Below are positions 1-11,740 of a stretch of DNA of 64,000 nucleotides, one piece after another; the first letter of the stretch is position 1; every line of letters begins with the position of its first letter. Source of the DNA: Azorinus chamasolen (taxonomy: Eukaryota; Mollusca; Bivalvia; Cardiida; Solecurtidae); NCBI GenBank assembly GCA_963576725.1, contig OY755244.1:85679121-85743120 (forward strand), in the 5' to 3' direction. The notes below the pieces were generated by a model. It was not told where the DNA came from, searched no databases, and saw nothing but the letters and a program-made list of their open reading frames with translations. The position numbers and the translations under genes were made by a program.

Positions 1-489
1 GTATTTAGGCATGATACCTGATTCTGTTACTTTAGAGTCAGCATTAATGTTGAATGTTGCTAAAAGGAATAGACTGTTGTGAATAAAATGTATATTTTGA
101 AGCGACAATTTGACGGCTATGTACGTTCAACATCATATTCAGACAGAGTGGGTTTTCAATGTTAATTGTTTAATCCCAGTATATATCACAATCGACAGAC
201 GTCTTGCGAAATATGCCTATAACTGTCTATGATCTCGTCGAAATTGAGTACATGGGTCGACATGTGTCTTTCCAGAGAGATGTTTCGTTTACACACAAAA
301 CATGATCTGATGCTAGGGTTCATTTCCTTTGACCTATCTATGGACGTTATTTAAATACATATGTAAGTAAGGAAGATCTCAACAAGTAATAATATAGGTT
401 AGTTCTTTCATCGCCAATGTCGCTAAACTGTACCATGACAAAGAGTGCAGGCCCAGATCATACACTACATTTTCAAGGCGATGTCTGAT
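1..489. other. 5' flank, nothing recognised
   Basis: AT-rich sequence with no long open frame, hairpin or terminal repeat that I can support. The same holds for 716-1063, 1540-2289, 3944-4175, 7985-8540, 11741-12466, 12673-13128, 17231-17563, 17796-18240 and 23000-23930. Confidence 0.5.
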
Positions 490-715
490 CAGTAACTATT
501 TCATTCTCAGTGTTGTTATATTTTCTGGTCCTTTGGGATCATTAGTTTTGATGTTATTAGTTTTGAAAATTGAATACTGCTTAAGCCGGTGCCAGTGGGC
601 GTGAGTAGTGTTGCACTTTTAATTACTACTCATGAACAGACTCAATAAAACCGTGTCTGCGATTTTCTCTTTTTGCATTTCTACTTTTGTTTTCGAAGGA
701 TCACCCTTTTTAAGA
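490..715 (-). repeat. Repeat family O, copy 1 (empty-site copy)
   Basis: The reverse complement matches 14415-15085 and 22505-22955. Shared parts include GATCCTTCGAAAGC, TCGGTTTTATTGAGTCTG and CACCGGCTTAAGCAGTATTC. At 580-590 it keeps the intact CTTAAG that is interrupted by an A element in the 22.6-kb copy. Confidence 0.75.
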
Positions 716-1063
716 ATATATTTACTGTATGTCTCAGCCTCTAGCTCAATGTCTGCATTTTATTCCTTTGTAATTTGCATTTAAATCCCATTCTTCATTT
801 AACTCCAAAATGTTGAAATATTTAGCAAGGTTGGGATGCAGACAACAATAATGGCGCATTTCTCATGAATACTCGTGAGGTAGGTGGTTAACGATGTATT
901 ATATTCAGTTTGAGATTAGTAAATTTGCTAGAGTATTTTGAATGGCATACATCACAGACCTTCTAAGGGATCACTTATGTCTATATGTACACTGTTTGGA
1001 AATGCCTGTTAGCACCGATATCGTATTTAAATGATTGGCTTCCATTATCAGCAAAACCATAGC

Positions 1064-1295
1064 TTAATCATTCTCTTGCTGAATTTTACAATGCATTTCT
1101 TTTTCTTTACCCATGCCCTGTTGTATAATTACATATATCTTCACAGTGTACAACCAAATGTGGAGTGCACTGGTTGAACAGTCAACTTGTAAATAGTGCA
1201 GACCCTGATGAGACAGCTCCTGCAGGAGCTGTCTCATCTGGGTCTTCACTATTTACAGGTAGGTATATTGACGTGAATAGCAAGCGAAGGGTTAA
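1064..1295 (+). mobile_element. TTAA MITE family D, copy 1
   Basis: Runs from TTAATCATTCTCTTGCTGAA to AGCAAGCGAAGGGTTAA, with TTAA on both sides. The central stem GTGCAGACCCTGATGAGACA carries the tip AGCTCCTGCAGGAGCT. Short conserved minus-strand frames in D copies reflect the palindrome and are not treated as genes. Confidence 0.8.
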
Positions 1296-1364
1296 CTCTA
1301 TCACTGCAAATTATTATCTTTTCAAACAGTTTAGATCCAAGCAACTCCAAATTGTTTGCTACTG

Positions 1365-1540
1365 TTAAAACCCTTTCCATGTTCTATCTTCATTCTAACA
1401 TTCAATACCTATTGAATATTCATGAGCAAAATAGTTATAATGAAATACGGAAGGTGGAAAATGGTAGTCATTTTGAAAGTAAGGACACAGATCTTTCAAA
1501 TTCCATTAGCAAACAGAGAAGTGCTTGATCAGAGGGTTCC
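1365..1540 (+). mobile_element. TTAA MITE family B, subtype with ATAATGAAATA, 3' degraded
   Basis: Begins TTAAAACCCTTTCCATG, contains TGAATATTCATGAGCAAAAT and AGCAAACAGAGAAG, then decays after TCAGAGGGTTCCTATAGGGA. Related to the copies at 52110 and 53768. Confidence 0.6.
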
Positions 1541-2279
1541 TATAGGGACGAAACATGCTTTCCAAATCACTGATTTTTACCCGCGAAAATAATCGAAATT
1601 ATCAAAATAGATTTTTTTCAAAAATTGTCAGAAAATGCCTGCCATCAGACGATACAATTTGCAGACAATAGTTTACAGGTTAAGTGTAAATCAATGTTTT
1701 ACACGACTAGAATACTATAGTAATGACATCCTGATAAATAATGGTGAAGGTATATACGATGTATACATCGTAATAATAATAAATTATATAGAATGCACAG
1801 AGATAGCAAATAATCCCATTAAATTTCACCCACGAATAAGTTTTCAATTCCAGGAATCTCCTTAGGGGCATCAGACAAATGGACTTGGTCAGCCCGTTCA
1901 AGCAGATGATTCGATTGTGATGAAACACAACTATTCATAGATGATTTCCAGACCTTATTGATTATACATTTTTTTATATAAAGTGGGTGTCTACTTAGAT
2001 CATACAAATATTGAAATAACCATGATCAGTCCTCTAATCTAGGTCTACATTTTTTTTAAAGTACCAATATACTGTTTTCCCTCATTCCAAGTTGTAGTGC
2101 ATATGAAGGTACAGACGGGAAATCTGAAACGAGGCATATGGAGTGTCGATATAAAGAAGATTTGTACAACATGTCAGTTTAGCCAATTCAAGATACAAAT
2201 AGTATTTAATTATACTGTTAAATTCTTTAAAAGAGAAAAGAAACATGCATAATTATAGATCATAAAGACATGTGATAGT

Positions 2280-2690
2280 TTAATGCAATGCGAAGCTATG
2301 CAGAATGTTCCTTCAGGGGCGTGTTTGCTTATAAGATGATAATCATAATACATTTTATCACATAATCTGCCGTGTGGGAGTGCCGTAAATCGCCAAAATG
2401 CACTAATGCATTTTTTTATGCAAATCAGCAGTTCGACTTTGGCTGCACTACGATGTAAACAATGACCGAAACATCCGTGAGGTGTAGCCTGTACTCTTTC
2501 TATGGCACTTTTAAGGGCCATGTGATAAAAAGAATCTTACACTCGTATTTACTACAAATTGTTTTCATGAAACTCGTTTACTATAATGAATATTACACTC
2601 GCTAAAGTTCGTGTCACATTATTATAGTAAACTCGTTTCATAAAAACAATTTGTAATGAACACTCATGTAAGATCTGCTATTTCTGTCAT
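2280..2690 (+). repeat. Repeat family M, copy 1 (large palindrome)
   Basis: A near-palindrome at 2536-2675 has arms such as CTTACACTCGTATTTACTAC pairing with the far side, centred on ACTCGCTAAAGTTCGTGT. It is preceded by a flank with AAAATGCACTAATGCATTTT. An inverted copy lies at 20235-20560. Confidence 0.7.
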
Positions 2691-2884
2691 GGCCAAAATA
2701 TTCCGTTCTCGCATGCCGTTATAAAGCCGTTGTGATTAATATTCATGATCTGATTATTTCGTACATGAATATTCATTCTAGGAATATAACCACGTGTCCT
2801 TTGATTCCACCTATTTTTGTTCATTAAGTGGTCCCTTTAGAGAGAATCTACTGCAATCCGTTTCTCAAATCATCAGTTACAGAG

Positions 2885-3113
2885 TTAACCCATTCACTCA
2901 TAGGTTATTTTTAGACCCAACCTTTTTGAATAAATATACTGAAAAGGAACATTTACAAGAGAAAAGGAACACGTTACAACTGTTTAGTTTTGAAACCATT
3001 GTGATAAATAGAGCAATTTGCTCCTATGGAGCAAATGTTCTATTTATCACAATGGTTTCAAAAAGTTATTTTACAGAGGCGTAGAAAGGCGTATTTATGG
3101 AGGAAAGGGTTAA
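2885..3113 (+). mobile_element. TTAA MITE family A, copy 1
   Basis: Runs from TTAACCCATTCACTCATAGG to TGGAGGAAAGGGTTAA, flanked by TTAA. The stem AAACCATTGTGATAAATAGA has a tip of ATTTGCTCCTATGGAGCAAAT. The 96-residue frame here is the repeat read through. Confidence 0.85.
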
Positions 3114-3149
3114 GCCATTTATTTGACCTTCTGGAATAATCTGAGATTA

Positions 3150-3313
3150 CCTTTCCAAACAGTCTGGATCCAGATAAGACGCCGAGTCGGGAGCTAGACT
3201 ATTTGAAAATGCCACTTACGTTTATGTGAATAAATTGCAGGGAAATCCACTTGGAAACTTAAAGCAGACGACAGTGTTTGCAGACGAAAATTATTTTGCA
3301 CCAAAAGAGTTAA
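3150..3313 (-). mobile_element. TTAA MITE family C remnant
   Basis: Contains CTGGATCCAGATAAGACGCC, then AAGCAGACGACAGTG and TTTGCAGACGAAAATT, ending AAAAGAGTTAA. The hairpin is partly lost. Confidence 0.55.
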
Positions 3314-3479
3314 ATTGAGATTTTAACAGAATTATACTTCTGCCAATAATAAATGTAGAATTACTTTCACAATTAATTGTGTCATTTTACGAGATATATG
3401 TCAATGTCTTGGATCATAAACTGTGTCACAGTGTAAAAGATTAAAGAATTTCTTTCAAAATGTTTTCAGACACAATATT

Positions 3480-3585
3480 AATTACCCTAAGTATTAAGAC
3501 AGACACTTAGGCAAATAGGGCAGACCCAGATCAAACTACTCTTGATCAGGGTCCATACTATTCCACTCTAATTTAAAGTTGGGTT
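3480..3585 (+). repeat. Repeat family I, copy 1
   Basis: Shares ATTACCCTAAGTATTAAG, TTAGGCAAATAGGGCAGACC and CAGATCAAACTACTC with sequences at 18240-18330, 18595-18775, 50798-50870 and 60231-60340. Confidence 0.55.
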
Positions 3586-3741
3586 GGGTTTTTCTTTTTC
3601 AAAATGGTGTCAAATGGAATTATTCAGTTTTACTGGTGGAGATAGGAGATTGTCATCCAGAAACCTAGGGTAAATGCGCTTTCAATCATTTACTCAAGGT
3701 GTGAGAAGAACGTCAAAATTGTATAATTGGTTTTACGTTGT

Positions 3742-3943
3742 CAGTAAATTACTTTATAACGACCACTAGATTACAAAATTATTTTGTGCTAAAGGCAAGT
3801 GGCTGCTTAAAGCAAGGTGAACGTAAAACAGAACGCTCCTATAGAAGCGTTCTGTTTTACTTTCACCTTGCTTTCAACAGCCACCTGCCCTAAATACAAA
3901 CTAATTAACACAATGTTGTGGCCTTTATAGAGAGGTTTTACTG
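3742..3943 (+). mobile_element. TA-type MITE family F, variant with GAACGCTCC stem
   Basis: Starts CAGTAAATTACTTTATAACG and ends TATAGAGAGGTTTTACTG. The stem AAACAGAACGCTCCTATAGA differs from most F copies, and the flanking bases are imperfect. A related shorter copy lies at 19296. Confidence 0.7.
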
Positions 3944-4175
3944 TAATTTAGACGACGTGAATTTATCAAAGTTTCTCATTCTTGTGGACAATTTTGTTAT
4001 TATCTATGACACATTCTAGATCAAGATATGATGGTGAGTAACTGGGCATACGTTAAGATTAAAAATGTTTGGTATCCTGACGAAACGTTTGAAGAGACAT
4101 GAAGGAAAACAATAGTTACAGACTGCAGCAGACAGCATTTCTAATGCAGAAGACAATAACTTGACGTGCACGGTG

Positions 4176-4419
4176 TTAACGCATATTGACACCTTTTGAC
4201 GCCTCTGTAAAAGTCACTTTTTGAAACCATTGTGATAAATAGAGCATTGCTCATATGAATCAAATGCTTTATTTATCACATTGGTTTCAAAACTACACAA
4301 TTCTAAGTATTTCCTTTTTTCTAGTTAATGCTCCCTTCAGTAGATTTATTCAGAGGTTGGGTCTTAAAATAGCCTATGAGGTAATGGGTTTAAAAATAGC
4401 CTATGGGGGAATGTGTTAA
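4176..4419 (+). mobile_element. TTAA MITE family A, copy 2
   Basis: The 5' end has lost CCCATTCCCT (TTAACGCATATTGAC). The 3' end is duplicated: TAGCCTATGAGGTAATGGG is followed by TAGCCTATGGGGGAATGTG and then TTAA. Confidence 0.75.
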
Positions 4420-4597
4420 AAAAGATAATGCCTGTTCCAATTCGGGTCTGCAGCAATTCTGACTACAACTGATTCGAACAAGCTTTTGAGAAACTATGGC
4501 TTATATCTAGATGAGACGCCGAGTTACTCGGTCGCTCATCTGGATCCAAACTGTTTGAGAATGCGTGTCAGGGCGCGGATATCAATGATATTTAAAC

Positions 4598-4804
4598 TTA
4601 ACTCATTGCCTCACAGTCTAATTTAGACCCAACCTCTTTGAATTAATCTACCGAAAAAGAGCATTAACTATAGAAAAGGAGAATTTTAGAACCGTGTAGT
4701 TTTTTTTAAACCATTGTGATAAATAGAGCGTTTGCTCTATTTATCACAATGGTTTCAAAACATCGAGTTTTACAGAGACGCAAAGGCGTCAGTAAATGGG
4801 TTAA
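4598..4804 (+). mobile_element. TTAA MITE family A, copy 3
   Basis: TTAACTCATTGCCTCA...AGTAAATGGGTTAA. The tip is shortened to AGAGCGTTTGCTCT, so the TATA-centred tip is missing. Confidence 0.8.
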
Positions 4805-5382
4805 CATGCATTTCAGGTCATTGTGTTGAAATATGCACTACAACTTGAAATAAAGCAGATCTATAAGGTGTAAGTATTACCCACAAAATGTACCATAATT
4901 CTTATTAGAACCTTTGTTGTTGATACTAATTTCGTTACATCTTTTTCACTCGTCTACCATAGAACAAACTTAAGACTTACGCCGTTAAGTGAAGTCCTTC
5001 TGCTTAGATCATCGTCTGTTTCTAGTATAAGAGCTACATTCTGACCAATGTCATTTCTAAAATATAATCAGATTGACAAACAATTTGGACCCAGATGAGA
5101 CGCTGAGTTACGCGGTTTCCGACCTGGATCCAAACTGTTTGCAGATTTATTATGTATTCGCTCATGGCGGCGAAAGTGGCATACTCTAATTAGCTTGCTG
5201 AACAAACTGATGATTGCTTTGCTTTAACTTTTTCTTACTTTGAATTTTGTTAAAACTTGTGAGAATCTATGAGTGTAAACCGACTTGTATCCTGATGAGA
5301 CGCCGAGTTACTCGGCATCTCATCCGGATCATAGTTGTCTGCGAATGCCTGTCAGGCTTAAGGTTTACTATTTCTATCTCTA

Positions 5383-5586
5383 TTAACCCTTAGCCTGCTA
5401 AGCGCGACCCAACATTTGCAAACTGCTTGGATCCAGATGAGACGCCACTCGGCGTCTCATCAGGATCCAAGTTGTTTGAAACTCTGCCAATAGTATCTCA
5501 AAAGCTTGAACGAATCATATGTAAGTGACAACGGCAACAAATCGCAACTTAAGCAGACCCCATTTTCATAGCAGGCTAAAGGTTAA
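5383..5586 (+). mobile_element. TTAA element with C-type hairpin and GCCTGCTA ends
   Basis: Ends are TTAACCCTTAGCCTGCTA and TAGCAGGCTAAAGGTTAA. The flanks read TTTCTATCTCTA before and GAGAGATAGAAA after, so the target TTAA lay at the centre of a short palindrome. Confidence 0.7.
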
Positions 5587-6531
5587 GAGAGATAGAAATT
5601 TCCCTATCGGCAAGCACACAGTGCTTCGCCTATACATGCTAATATGAATTCGCTTTAGCACTTAGTCCGCTATATGCGGCCTGACTCGCATCAGAAAACA
5701 GCTTGGATCCAGATGAGACGCCGAGTAACTCGGCATCTCATCAGGATCCAAGCTGTTTGATACTCGGTTAATGGTTTCTCAACAGCTTGGTGGAACTGGA
5801 GGCAGTCAAAATTGCGCCAGATCCAGATATGCGCAGATTTTTTTTCTTTCACATTGGAATAAGAGATAAATGCAATGCTCATGCATATATGGAAGGCAGC
5901 CTTTACAATTTGTCAAAGCATTGATGATAAATTGACATTTCATTGAAAGGAAGGATTTGTTCTATAATAATGTAAAACCCTTCTTATTTTCAAATTATTC
6001 ATTTCATAGAGTGTTGAATTGTTGAGTTATGGAATACGAAGTAGATTTCAATCTGACAATATACGTCGATAATTTACAAATGTTAACAAATAACCCCAGG
6101 GCTATGTAACAAAAATAATGTCGGCTCAAATTTGGATCTGATTTTGACTACTTCCGATTCAATGAAATTTTTGAGAAACTAATGACCGAGTCTCAAAACG
6201 AGTTGGATCTTAATCATGGTCAAAGCAGTTTGCAAATCCGCGTCAAGTCAGAGAGTAACTCGGTGTCTCATTAGGGTCCAAGCTGTTTCATACTCGGTCA
6301 ACAGTTTGTAAAACGCTTGTCCGAATCAAAGTAAGTCAACAATGCAACGGATCAGAGTTTTGGAAGACATATTTTTCAGCACGATAAGTTAATACAGTAA
6401 TTTCTTGTTAATCCGAACAAAGAATGGATAGATATTGTGAGGATGTGGCTGCTTAATTCAGGGAGAAAGTCGTGTAGAAAGTTTCTTAAAAGCTTGGTCG
6501 AAAGAAAAGTAAAAATGCTCACGATCAGAGT

Positions 6532-6787
6532 TTAACTCTTTTAACGCCAAATTTAAAAGTGTCGTCTACAATAATAAGTTCATATTAAATATAATTCTAA
6601 ACTAAATAATAAAGGTATATTAGTAAAACATTTGTTTTTAAAAACCTGTATAGATCTACTTGGGCTAAAATAATACAGAAAACAGTGAAGTCCCAGGTCA
6701 GATGCCGCCTTAAAAAGGCGGCATCTGACCTTGGACTGCACTGTTTTCAATGGTGCCAACAGGCGACATTGGCGTCGAAAGAGTTAA
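6532..6787 (+). mobile_element. TTAA MITE family N, copy 1
   Basis: TTAACTCTTTTAACGCCAAA...TTGGCGTCGAAAGAGTTAA. The stem CAGGTCAGATGCCGCCTT has an AAAA-type loop instead of the GCTCC tip. Confidence 0.75.
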
Positions 6788-6955
6788 TTAAGCATATATA
6801 ATGCTTTGAAATGTTCAGTCGTTTTAAATGTTCCCATGTCTGTATCTGCGCAGTTCTCGATATACAGTGCATGCACATATAGGCACGCACGCACGCACAA
6901 GGAGGTTCGAGCATACTAGAATAAGGAGTTCCGTCTGTCCATATGTATGTCCGTC

Positions 6956-7201
6956 CGTAGATAAAGCAAGGTGTGTTTGTGAAACACTATTCCCCCGATT
7001 TGACCTTTGACCTTAATGTATGACATTGACCTTAATAAGTCACCCCTAAATATTTTCGCCTCCATACGTTGCACATGCATGCCAAATTTGAAGTATGTAA
7101 TGTATGCTACAAACTTATCGCCAACGTTAAAGTTGGACACAAACCAGCCAACAGACAGAGCAAAAACAGAATGACCCCGACGGAGGTGGGGGGGACATAA
7201 A
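6956..7201 (+). mobile_element. P element (pearl/Helentron-like), degraded
   Basis: Preceded by CGTCCGTAG-type microsatellite sequence. Contains TTGACCTTTGACCTTAAT and a terminal stem-loop of the form CCCGACGGAGGTGGGGGGGA then CATAAAA. Assigned by structure only. Confidence 0.45.
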
Positions 7202-7241
7202 AATCACAATCATCTGTCTTATAGTAGTGTACCGATTTGTC

Positions 7242-7477
7242 TTAACCCTTTACTCTATGAATGTTCACGCAAGAAATAATGAAATTACAAATATCAACTA
7301 CATGTACATTATTTTTAGAATGGCACTACGAACAAAATAATAGTATCATGATACAAATTGTAGAATCAGATCTATATTGTAAATCGTAATAAGCAAACAA
7401 AGCATACCCTGATCAGACGGCCCCTATAGGATTCTATTTGCAAAGGCGTGAAATGTATCTATGGAGTAAAGGGTTAA
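7242..7477 (+). mobile_element. TTAA MITE family B, hairpin mostly deleted
   Basis: TTAACCCTTTACTCTATGAA...ATGGAGTAAAGGGTTAA. Only one arm, CCTGATCAGACGGCCCCTAT, remains before ATTTGCAAAGGCG. Confidence 0.8.
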
Positions 7478-7597
7478 GCTTCATAGTTAGTATCACTACA
7501 ATGAAGTCCTGCGCATTGATAGGTTTGGTTCTGACTTAAATGCAAATACAAAAAAACTAAAGTGACCACGAGAAAGGAATCTAATTCTAATTGTTGG

Positions 7598-7752
7598 TAT
7601 TAAATGCAGGTGGTAAGGAAATACAGAACGAAAAAAGTTATGTAGAAATCTCCTGGAGCAACTGATTGTATTTGATTTCGTCCTGTATTAAGCAACCATC
7701 TGCTTTTAAAGATGTATACGTTTAGTCATAAAGTGGCAACTGTAGAGGGCTT
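7598..7752 (+). mobile_element. TA MITE family F, 5' truncated
   Basis: Retains GTCCTGTATTAAGCAACCAT and ends TAGAGGGCTTTTACTG followed by TA. The stem is degraded. Confidence 0.6.
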
Positions 7753-7778
7753 TTACTGTACTTGAAATATTGGAATTT

Positions 7779-7970
7779 CAGAGGTCCAGATAAGATGCGT
7801 AAATTAGACATTTTCAAGAATAACGTCTAATTTTCTCCAAAAAACCCTATGTTCTGACCACTCTTTAGAATCGTCTCGAAGAGACGATTCTAAAGAGTAA
7901 TCACAATGTAGGGTTTGGTGGAGAAATGACGATTTTAATATTTGAGTACGCTACTTTATCTGTAGCTCTG
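7779..7970 (+). mobile_element. MITE family H, copy 1
   Basis: Starts CAGAGGTCCAGATAAGATGC and ends CTTTATCTGTAGCTCTG, flanked by a perfect 5-bp duplication AATTT (7774-7778, 7971-7975). The central stem is TTTAGAATCGTCTC-GAAGAGACGATTCTAAA. Superfamily is not assigned. Confidence 0.8.
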
Positions 7971-8540
7971 AATTTAGTTTGGTTTGTTTTCTCGTATACG
8001 CTGTTACAAAGATGGATAGCATGTGCCTTATAGTTCTAGTTCGGGCTGTCTGACCATGTATGCCCAGATATGAATTACATATGCAACCTTATCCGGACAT
8101 GAAACAACTTTCCACATGTCTGTTAACTTTTTTCCACCAACTATTTTCTTGATTGTTTATCTCTTTCATTGTTATAGAATGCAACATGATTGTAGATGAG
8201 ACGGTGTGTAACTCTGTGGCTCATCAGTAACCATACTGTTGGATGCTGTGATTATATTTTTAAAACAAATCAGAAGAAAAGTAAACAATCCAGATTGGCA
8301 GATCTTAAATGAAATGGGATTTTTTCTACTTTAAAACTGATAAAGATGGCATCTTCTCCGGAAGAAATGGGGTAGATTCAGAAATCCCTAGTTTTTTAAT
8401 AAGATTTATACGATCTTATATGACAGAACTGCACAAACCGTTGCATCTGATAGTTTTCTGTCTGACGCTTGGTGGCAAATGAAATTATTTTGAAAACAAG
8501 AATCTTGTCAAGTTTGACAATTTTGTATTTGATTTTCAAC

Positions 8541-8827
8541 TTAACCCTTCCTTTTACTTAAACGCCTTTTCAAGTTTGTTTTTTACAAACAGGGTAGGCC
8601 CAGATCAGGGTCTGCTCTGTTTGGTTATGAAATTATAATAGATTTGGCTCTACAGATTCTACCGATAACCCCCAACCCCCCCCCCCCCACACACACACAC
8701 ACCCCCCCCCACCCCCAACCCCCCAAAAAAACACCATCCCGTGTACACTCGGGCATTATAAAAGATCAGCTAAAAAATATTCACGATTTCATTATTTCTG
8801 ACCATGAATATTCATCAGGGAAGGATA
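8541..8827 (+). mobile_element. TTAA MITE family B with internal C-rich/CA tract
   Basis: Begins TTAACCCTTCCTTTTAC and carries the short hairpin CAGATCAGGGTCTGC. A C-run, (CA)n, C-run tract sits at about 8668-8726, and the 3' part has AATATTCATCAGGGAAGGAT. The right TTAA is lost. Confidence 0.65.
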
Positions 8828-8923
8828 CGTTATAAACATTAGACATGGTCATACTCCTCTAACTTACTCTTTGTTCAGCATGTAAATGTTCGTGATACAA
8901 TAAGTGAATAGTGGTGTATAATT

Positions 8924-9162
8924 ATAACCTCTTACTTCCTGAATATTTATGCAAAACTCCGCCCATTATGAATATTAATTAATTCAACTTTTGCATAAAA
9001 ATATAAAGCAATTATTTCACTGCCGTGGCATAAAGTAGAGCATCAGTAAGATAAAAGCAAACAGGACAGACCCTGATCAGACAGCTCCTACAGGACCTGT
9101 CTGATTTTGGTCTACTCTGCTTGCAAAGGCTTACAATGCGGGATTATGGAGTAAAGGGATAA
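8924..9162 (+). mobile_element. Family B MITE flanked by ATAA
   Basis: ATAACCTCTTACTTCCTGAA...TATGGAGTAAAGGGATAA. Both outer tetranucleotides are ATAA. The stem is CAGACAGCTCCTACAGGACC. Confidence 0.8.
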
Positions 9163-9279
9163 AAAGGCGCATCTAAGCAATTAGCCTATTGCCATCATCA
9201 ATAATGTTTTAATCACAATATTGTAAAAAAAGACATTTCTTAAAATGATAGTCTCTACTCAGGGTTGTCACAAATACGA

Positions 9280-9545
9280 GGAAACAATATTCCCTTACAA
9301 TTCCCTGACATTTTCCTGATTAATTTTAAATTTCCCTGACATGTAACATTGCGACATATGGTCTTTCTGTCATAATTCATGTTATAGCTTTGAGGAACTT
9401 TAAAAAATATGGTCTTGATTCTCATTTTTTATTTCAAAATGTCCTGACAATTCCCTGACATTTGCCAATATTTTCAAATTTCCCTGACATTTCACAAAAT
9501 TCTCTGACAATTCCCTGACCTAATTTTTTTTCAATGTCCCTGACT
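9280..9545 (+). repeat. Cluster of TTCCCTGACA motifs
   Basis: About nine copies or near copies of TTCCCTGACA(T/A), at irregular spacing in AT-rich sequence. Class unknown. No ends were recognised. Nothing else is seen from 9546 to 10219. Confidence 0.55.
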
Positions 9546-10219
9546 ATGCTACTTGCAACGTGTTTTAAAATGCCTAAAATTGTATAAACCATTTTATTGT
9601 GTATATATATGCTGAAAAGAAGTACATGCATATCTCAAGAAAATCAATCGAATAAACTCACAGAAGAAAAAAATTCATGTGTTTGATATGGAGACCTATT
9701 GTTATTCTATATTCTATATTATATATTAGTATTTATTCGGGTTTCGTTTTAGTTCCGTTAACTATTCGACATATGCCCATAATATTTTGTCAAAGAACAC
9801 GTATTATTGGTATCGATGAAAACGGGGCATTTTTCGATATATGTTTAAATTAATAATCTTCATTATAATGATTGAACATAACAAATACCTTGTTGGATGA
9901 TGTTATTGAAAACATGTGCTTATTGTAGGGACTTTCGCTTTAAGGATGTTACACTGTCGCATCAAGGTGGTTTGTTTATTCACTGACAGGAGTTTGAAGA
10001 AAATGGATCAGTTAACATCATTCACTGTTGGCCAGAGTGATTGACAGTCGCGTAATGAAATATGGGAAGATATTCCACTGAGGGAAATATTACATTTCAT
10101 GGTTACTGGTGAATGAAGATTCAGAGAGCGCTCGTTGAATTATTGCTTTGCTATCCTGTATATGCGCTCAAACGACTCGGTTTGAAATCCTTGTCTGTAA
10201 TTATGAAGACAAAATGGGA

Positions 10220-10452
10220 TTAACCCTCTACCTCCTTGAGACGCTTATAATGCCTTGCAAAAAGAGTAGACCAAGATCAGACGGTTCCTATTGGAGCCGT
10301 TTGGTCAGGGTCTGCTCTGTTTGCATATGAAATAATATTGATCTGATTCTACAGGGATTTCCATGGTTATAGTTCCCTGTGTTCAAATGAACAATAATCT
10401 AATTAGTATCCATGACGTCATTATTTCTTACACGAATGTTCATTAGGGTTAA
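10220..10452 (+). mobile_element. TTAA MITE family B (reverse-type arm order)
   Basis: TTAACCCTCTACCTCCTTGA...GTTCATTAGGGTTAA. The stem CCAAGATCAGACGGTTCC pairs with GGAGCCGTTTGGTCAGGG. Confidence 0.8.
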
Positions 10453-10481
10453 GCAAGCGGGGGAATGTATATCTGGAACGT

Positions 10482-10784
10482 CGAACAACACATATATTAC
10501 TCTATAAATACTACACAAATATTCGTACAACACATACATTACTCTATAAATACTACACAAATATTCGTACAACACATACATTACTCTATAAATACTACAC
10601 AAATATTCGTACAGCACATACGTTACTCTATAAATACTACACAAATAAACGTCGTACAACACATACATTACTCTATAAATACTACACAAATATTCGTACA
10701 GCACATACATTACTCTATAAATACTACACAAATAAACGTCGTACAACACATACATTACTCTATAAATACTACACAAATATTCGA
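10482..10784 (+). repeat. Minisatellite, 42/45-bp unit, about seven copies
   Basis: The unit contains AACACATACATTACTCTATA and AATACTACACAAATATTCGT. Two units instead read AAATAAACGTCGTAC and are 3 bp longer. Open frames run on both strands because the unit lacks stops, so neither is accepted as a gene. Confidence 0.9.
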
Positions 10785-10925
10785 AATACATGTATGAATA
10801 TAGTAATCACTTCTAATGAAACCTAGTTTTATCATGTCCACTGTGGTAAAATAAAAAGAAATCGTAAACGTGTCTCTTTTTTCTAGCCTGTTATACAACT
10901 TCCAATTTACACGACCTGTAGTATA

Positions 10926-11152
10926 TTAACCCATTACCTCATAGGCTATTTATAGATCCAACCTCTTTGAAAAAATCTACCGAAAAGGAGCATTAACTAG
11001 AGAAAAGGAAATTTTAGAAATGTGTAGTTTGAAACCATTGTGATAAATAGAGCATTTGCTCCTATAGGAGCAAATGCTCTGTTTATCACAATGGTTTCAC
11101 AAAGTGACTTTACAGAGTCGTCAAAAGTCGTCAATATCAGGGAAAGGGTTAA
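10926..11152 (+). mobile_element. TTAA MITE family A, copy 4
   Basis: TTAACCCATTACCTCATAGG...ATCAGGGAAAGGGTTAA. The tip is TTTGCTCCTATAGGAGCAAA. Confidence 0.85.
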
Positions 11153-11534
11153 GCAAAATCTGTCAGCCAATCGTATGTTGCTTTTCAAAATAGTATATAA
11201 AATAAGACGATAAACATGCCATGTTCATTTCTGTATAATATAACCAATATTTCCGTTATGAACAGTTATGTAATAGACATCATCCATTCGTGACATTGAT
11301 AATATTTCACCCATACATAGAAGAAGACAGTCTACTCTTGTTTCCGGTTACATGCAATGACTCAAGTTGTATCATGTCACTTGCTCGCCAATGAATAAAG
11401 ATCTACTGATCTTGTGATGTATGAGTCGCCCAAACTTGTCTTGTACTGGCAGATATAAGTTTCTGAAAGCAGAATGTTCCCTGTGCCAACCAACGGGATT
11501 GACAACCTTGCTCTCAGGTCAAACTGATGTTATA

Positions 11535-11740
11535 GAATCATATCCCTTTATGTGATGAATATTCATGTATCACTCCACCCATTATGAATATTTATTTATT
11601 TTCGTGCATCAAAAATATAAAAAAGAAACTTTATGCTGTGATAAACGGTTAAGAATAAAAGGAGCTTATGATCTTGGTCTACTCTATTTGCAAAAAGCAT
11701 AAACATGTGGGATGATCAAGTAAAGAGTTGTGTAACCAGT
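11535..11740 (+). mobile_element. Family B remnant
   Basis: Retains GATGAATATTCATGTATCAC, ATTATGAATATTTATTTATT and TCTTGGTCTACTCTATTTGC. The ends and one stem arm are lost. Confidence 0.5.

Larger units (their letters stand above)
4436..6345. repeat. Cluster of family C hairpins
   Basis: At least five copies of the stem GGATCCAGATGAGACGCCGA lie at about 4509-4555, 5092-5146, 5290-5337, 5419-5478 and 5695-5760, plus a half copy at 6250-6290. They sit in AT-rich sequence sharing AAGCTTTTGAGAAACT-like blocks. A family A element (4598-4804) interrupts the cluster. Confidence 0.7.

Noticed and set aside
10399..10797. Overlapping 130- and 110-residue frames on opposite strands
   Set aside because: Both arise from the 42/45-bp minisatellite, which lacks stops on either strand.
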